A stretch of 6,896 nt of DNA from positions 1 through 6,896 of the forward strand of contig JALNXV010000196.1 of the NCBI GenBank assembly GCA_023230175.1, in the 5' to 3' direction. Positions within the stretch are counted from its first letter, which is position 1. Each line of letters begins with the position of its first letter. The translations under genes were made by a program, and so were the position numbers. The notes beneath the pieces are model-generated. The model did not search any database and was not told where the DNA came from. It saw nothing but the letters and a program-made list of their open reading frames with translations. This document shows positions 6,158 to 6,896 of this stretch, piece after piece. Source of the DNA: Candidatus Cloacimonadota bacterium. GTDB lineage: Bacteria; Cloacimonadota; Cloacimonadia; Cloacimonadales; WRIO01.

Positions 6158-6896
6158 TTAATTCTTGTTTATATTCATTATTTTTATATGATGTTTTAGA
6201 ATATACCATGTTATCTGGAATTTTTTACGGTAAAATTGATGATTTAAAAAAGTTGAAATTAACTCTTTTTTCATTTTTTTTACCTACAAAATATATTTAA
6301 GGATTGATATTGATTTTCCTGTTGTAATTATAAATTCATCTCTCTATTTAATTATATCTTCTTCATTTAATGAGTTAAAAATACGATAGAATTGTTGATA
6401 ACTTTTTCCAATGTTTTTTATCTCAATATTGCTTTTTATGATTTTACTAAAAATATACGATAAGGTCTAATTTCTTAATCTCTAAATAATTACATCATTA
6501 TTTAATGTCTCAAAAGACTAACACTTAATTATCTATAGCTAATCTGATGTTAATGTAGCTAAGAAATCATTAAGCTTAGCTTCTTTATCTTGATTGTTGA
6601 TATATTCAACAAGCTGTTTTTTAGAAGTATTTGATATTTTTGTTCTTGAAAAACTTGGCTTAATCCCGTAATTAGTTTCAAACTTTTTCTTAATTTTATT
6701 TTCTACTATCTAAAATTCTTCAGGACTGTTATTCACCGTATTAAAAATTACACCATCATGTAAACCGATGCCATTAACTTCTTGAATTATCGGTAACATT
6801 ATTTCGGCTTCCAATTTCTGAAGCTATTTTGCTAAAGAGTCATACTTGCTTGAAATTTTTATCAAATTCTAAACAAATATAGGGAACTATTTTTTA
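6158..6896 (-). CDS. Amber-recoded (TAG = sense) gene, C-terminal 245 residues; probable phage or mobile-element replication protein
   Basis: Seen: reading the minus strand from the window edge to TAA at 6158-6160 gives 245 positions with no TAA or TGA but 11 TAG. With TAG as Gln the product is coherent. The TAG positions (plus coordinates) are 6887-6889, 6869-6871, 6824-6826, 6710-6712, 6539-6541, 6533-6535, 6518-6520, 6482-6484, 6467-6469, 6344-6346 and 6284-6286. The first half holds a helix LQKLEAEIMLPIIQEVN, then GIGLHDGVIF and, about 25 residues on, FETNYGIKPSF. That order resembles the palm end of A-family-type polymerases and phage replication proteins, where a helix precedes an HD dyad; this is inference. 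The second half is helical, rich in Lys, Asn and Ile, and unrecognised. Gln also uses CAA and CAG here, eight times. A strong terminator follows the TAA. The alternative, a pseudogene, would not explain the absence of TAA and TGA. The start lies outside the window. Confidence 0.78.

Noticed and set aside
6091..6300. 69-residue plus-strand open frame
   Set aside because: It spans the strong terminator at 6118-6153 and lies antisense to the end of the amber-recoded gene; no credible start signal or protein features.
6539..6896. Right-edge segment as an ordinary pseudogene with a frameshift near 6850
   Set aside because: No frameshift is needed: one frame stays open to the edge if TAG is sense, and decay would be expected to give TAA and TGA as well, which are absent.
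1..6896. CRISPR array, tRNA, rRNA or insertion sequence
   Set aside because: No spaced repeats, cloverleaf-like segments, rRNA-like blocks or transposase motifs were recognised in reading both strands.

Overview
This is a very AT-rich bacterial window. Introns and spliceosomal signals are absent, Shine-Dalgarno sites of the AAAGGA/AGGAG type precede three genes, and near-consensus sigma-70 promoters are visible. The genes on the left and in the middle use the standard code. Their families (Hanks-type kinase, Sel1 repeats, a formylglycine-generating-enzyme-like domain, a small zinc peptidase) suit a low-GC, probably host-associated bacterium. The phylum cannot be fixed from this sequence.

Layout. 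Positions 2-274 (+) hold the last 90 codons of a Ser/Thr protein kinase. It is followed almost at once by a Sel1-repeat gene (280-1026, +) in the -1 frame, and the pair looks like one kinase-Sel1 gene split at a run of five A. A gene-poor AT-rich stretch (1027-1445) ends in a hairpin terminator. On the minus strand lie a single-domain M20/M28-type metallopeptidase (1446-2171) and a 745-residue protein combining TPR-like helices with a degenerate FGE-sulfatase (SUMF1-like) domain (2420-4657). The peptidase leader carries a strong GC-rich hairpin with a T-tract pointing the wrong way for these genes. The region 4658-5054 holds two back-to-back promoters of matching design, one for the 745-residue gene and one for a 310-residue plus-strand protein (5055-5987). 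That protein has a Rossmann-like N-terminus and a distinctive GDSDGEGGSG motif.

The main discovery is at the right edge. On the minus strand, one frame runs from the window end (6896) to a TAA at 6158-6160, 245 sense positions with 11 in-frame TAG codons and no TAA or TGA. Read with TAG as an amino acid (Gln fits best), it gives one coherent protein. Its N-terminal half has a polymerase-like helix plus LHDGV motif, and an intrinsic terminator follows its TAA within a few bases. Ordinary gene calling sees nothing here. The long genes to the left contain no internal TAG, and two of them end in TAG, so the window joins standard-code DNA to an amber-recoded segment. The likeliest source is a TAG-reassigned phage or other mobile element.

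How the genes work together: the kinase-Sel1 pair suggests signalling through a scaffold. The divergent SUMF1-like and 310-residue genes share a promoter region and may form one functional unit. No pathway can be assigned with confidence.
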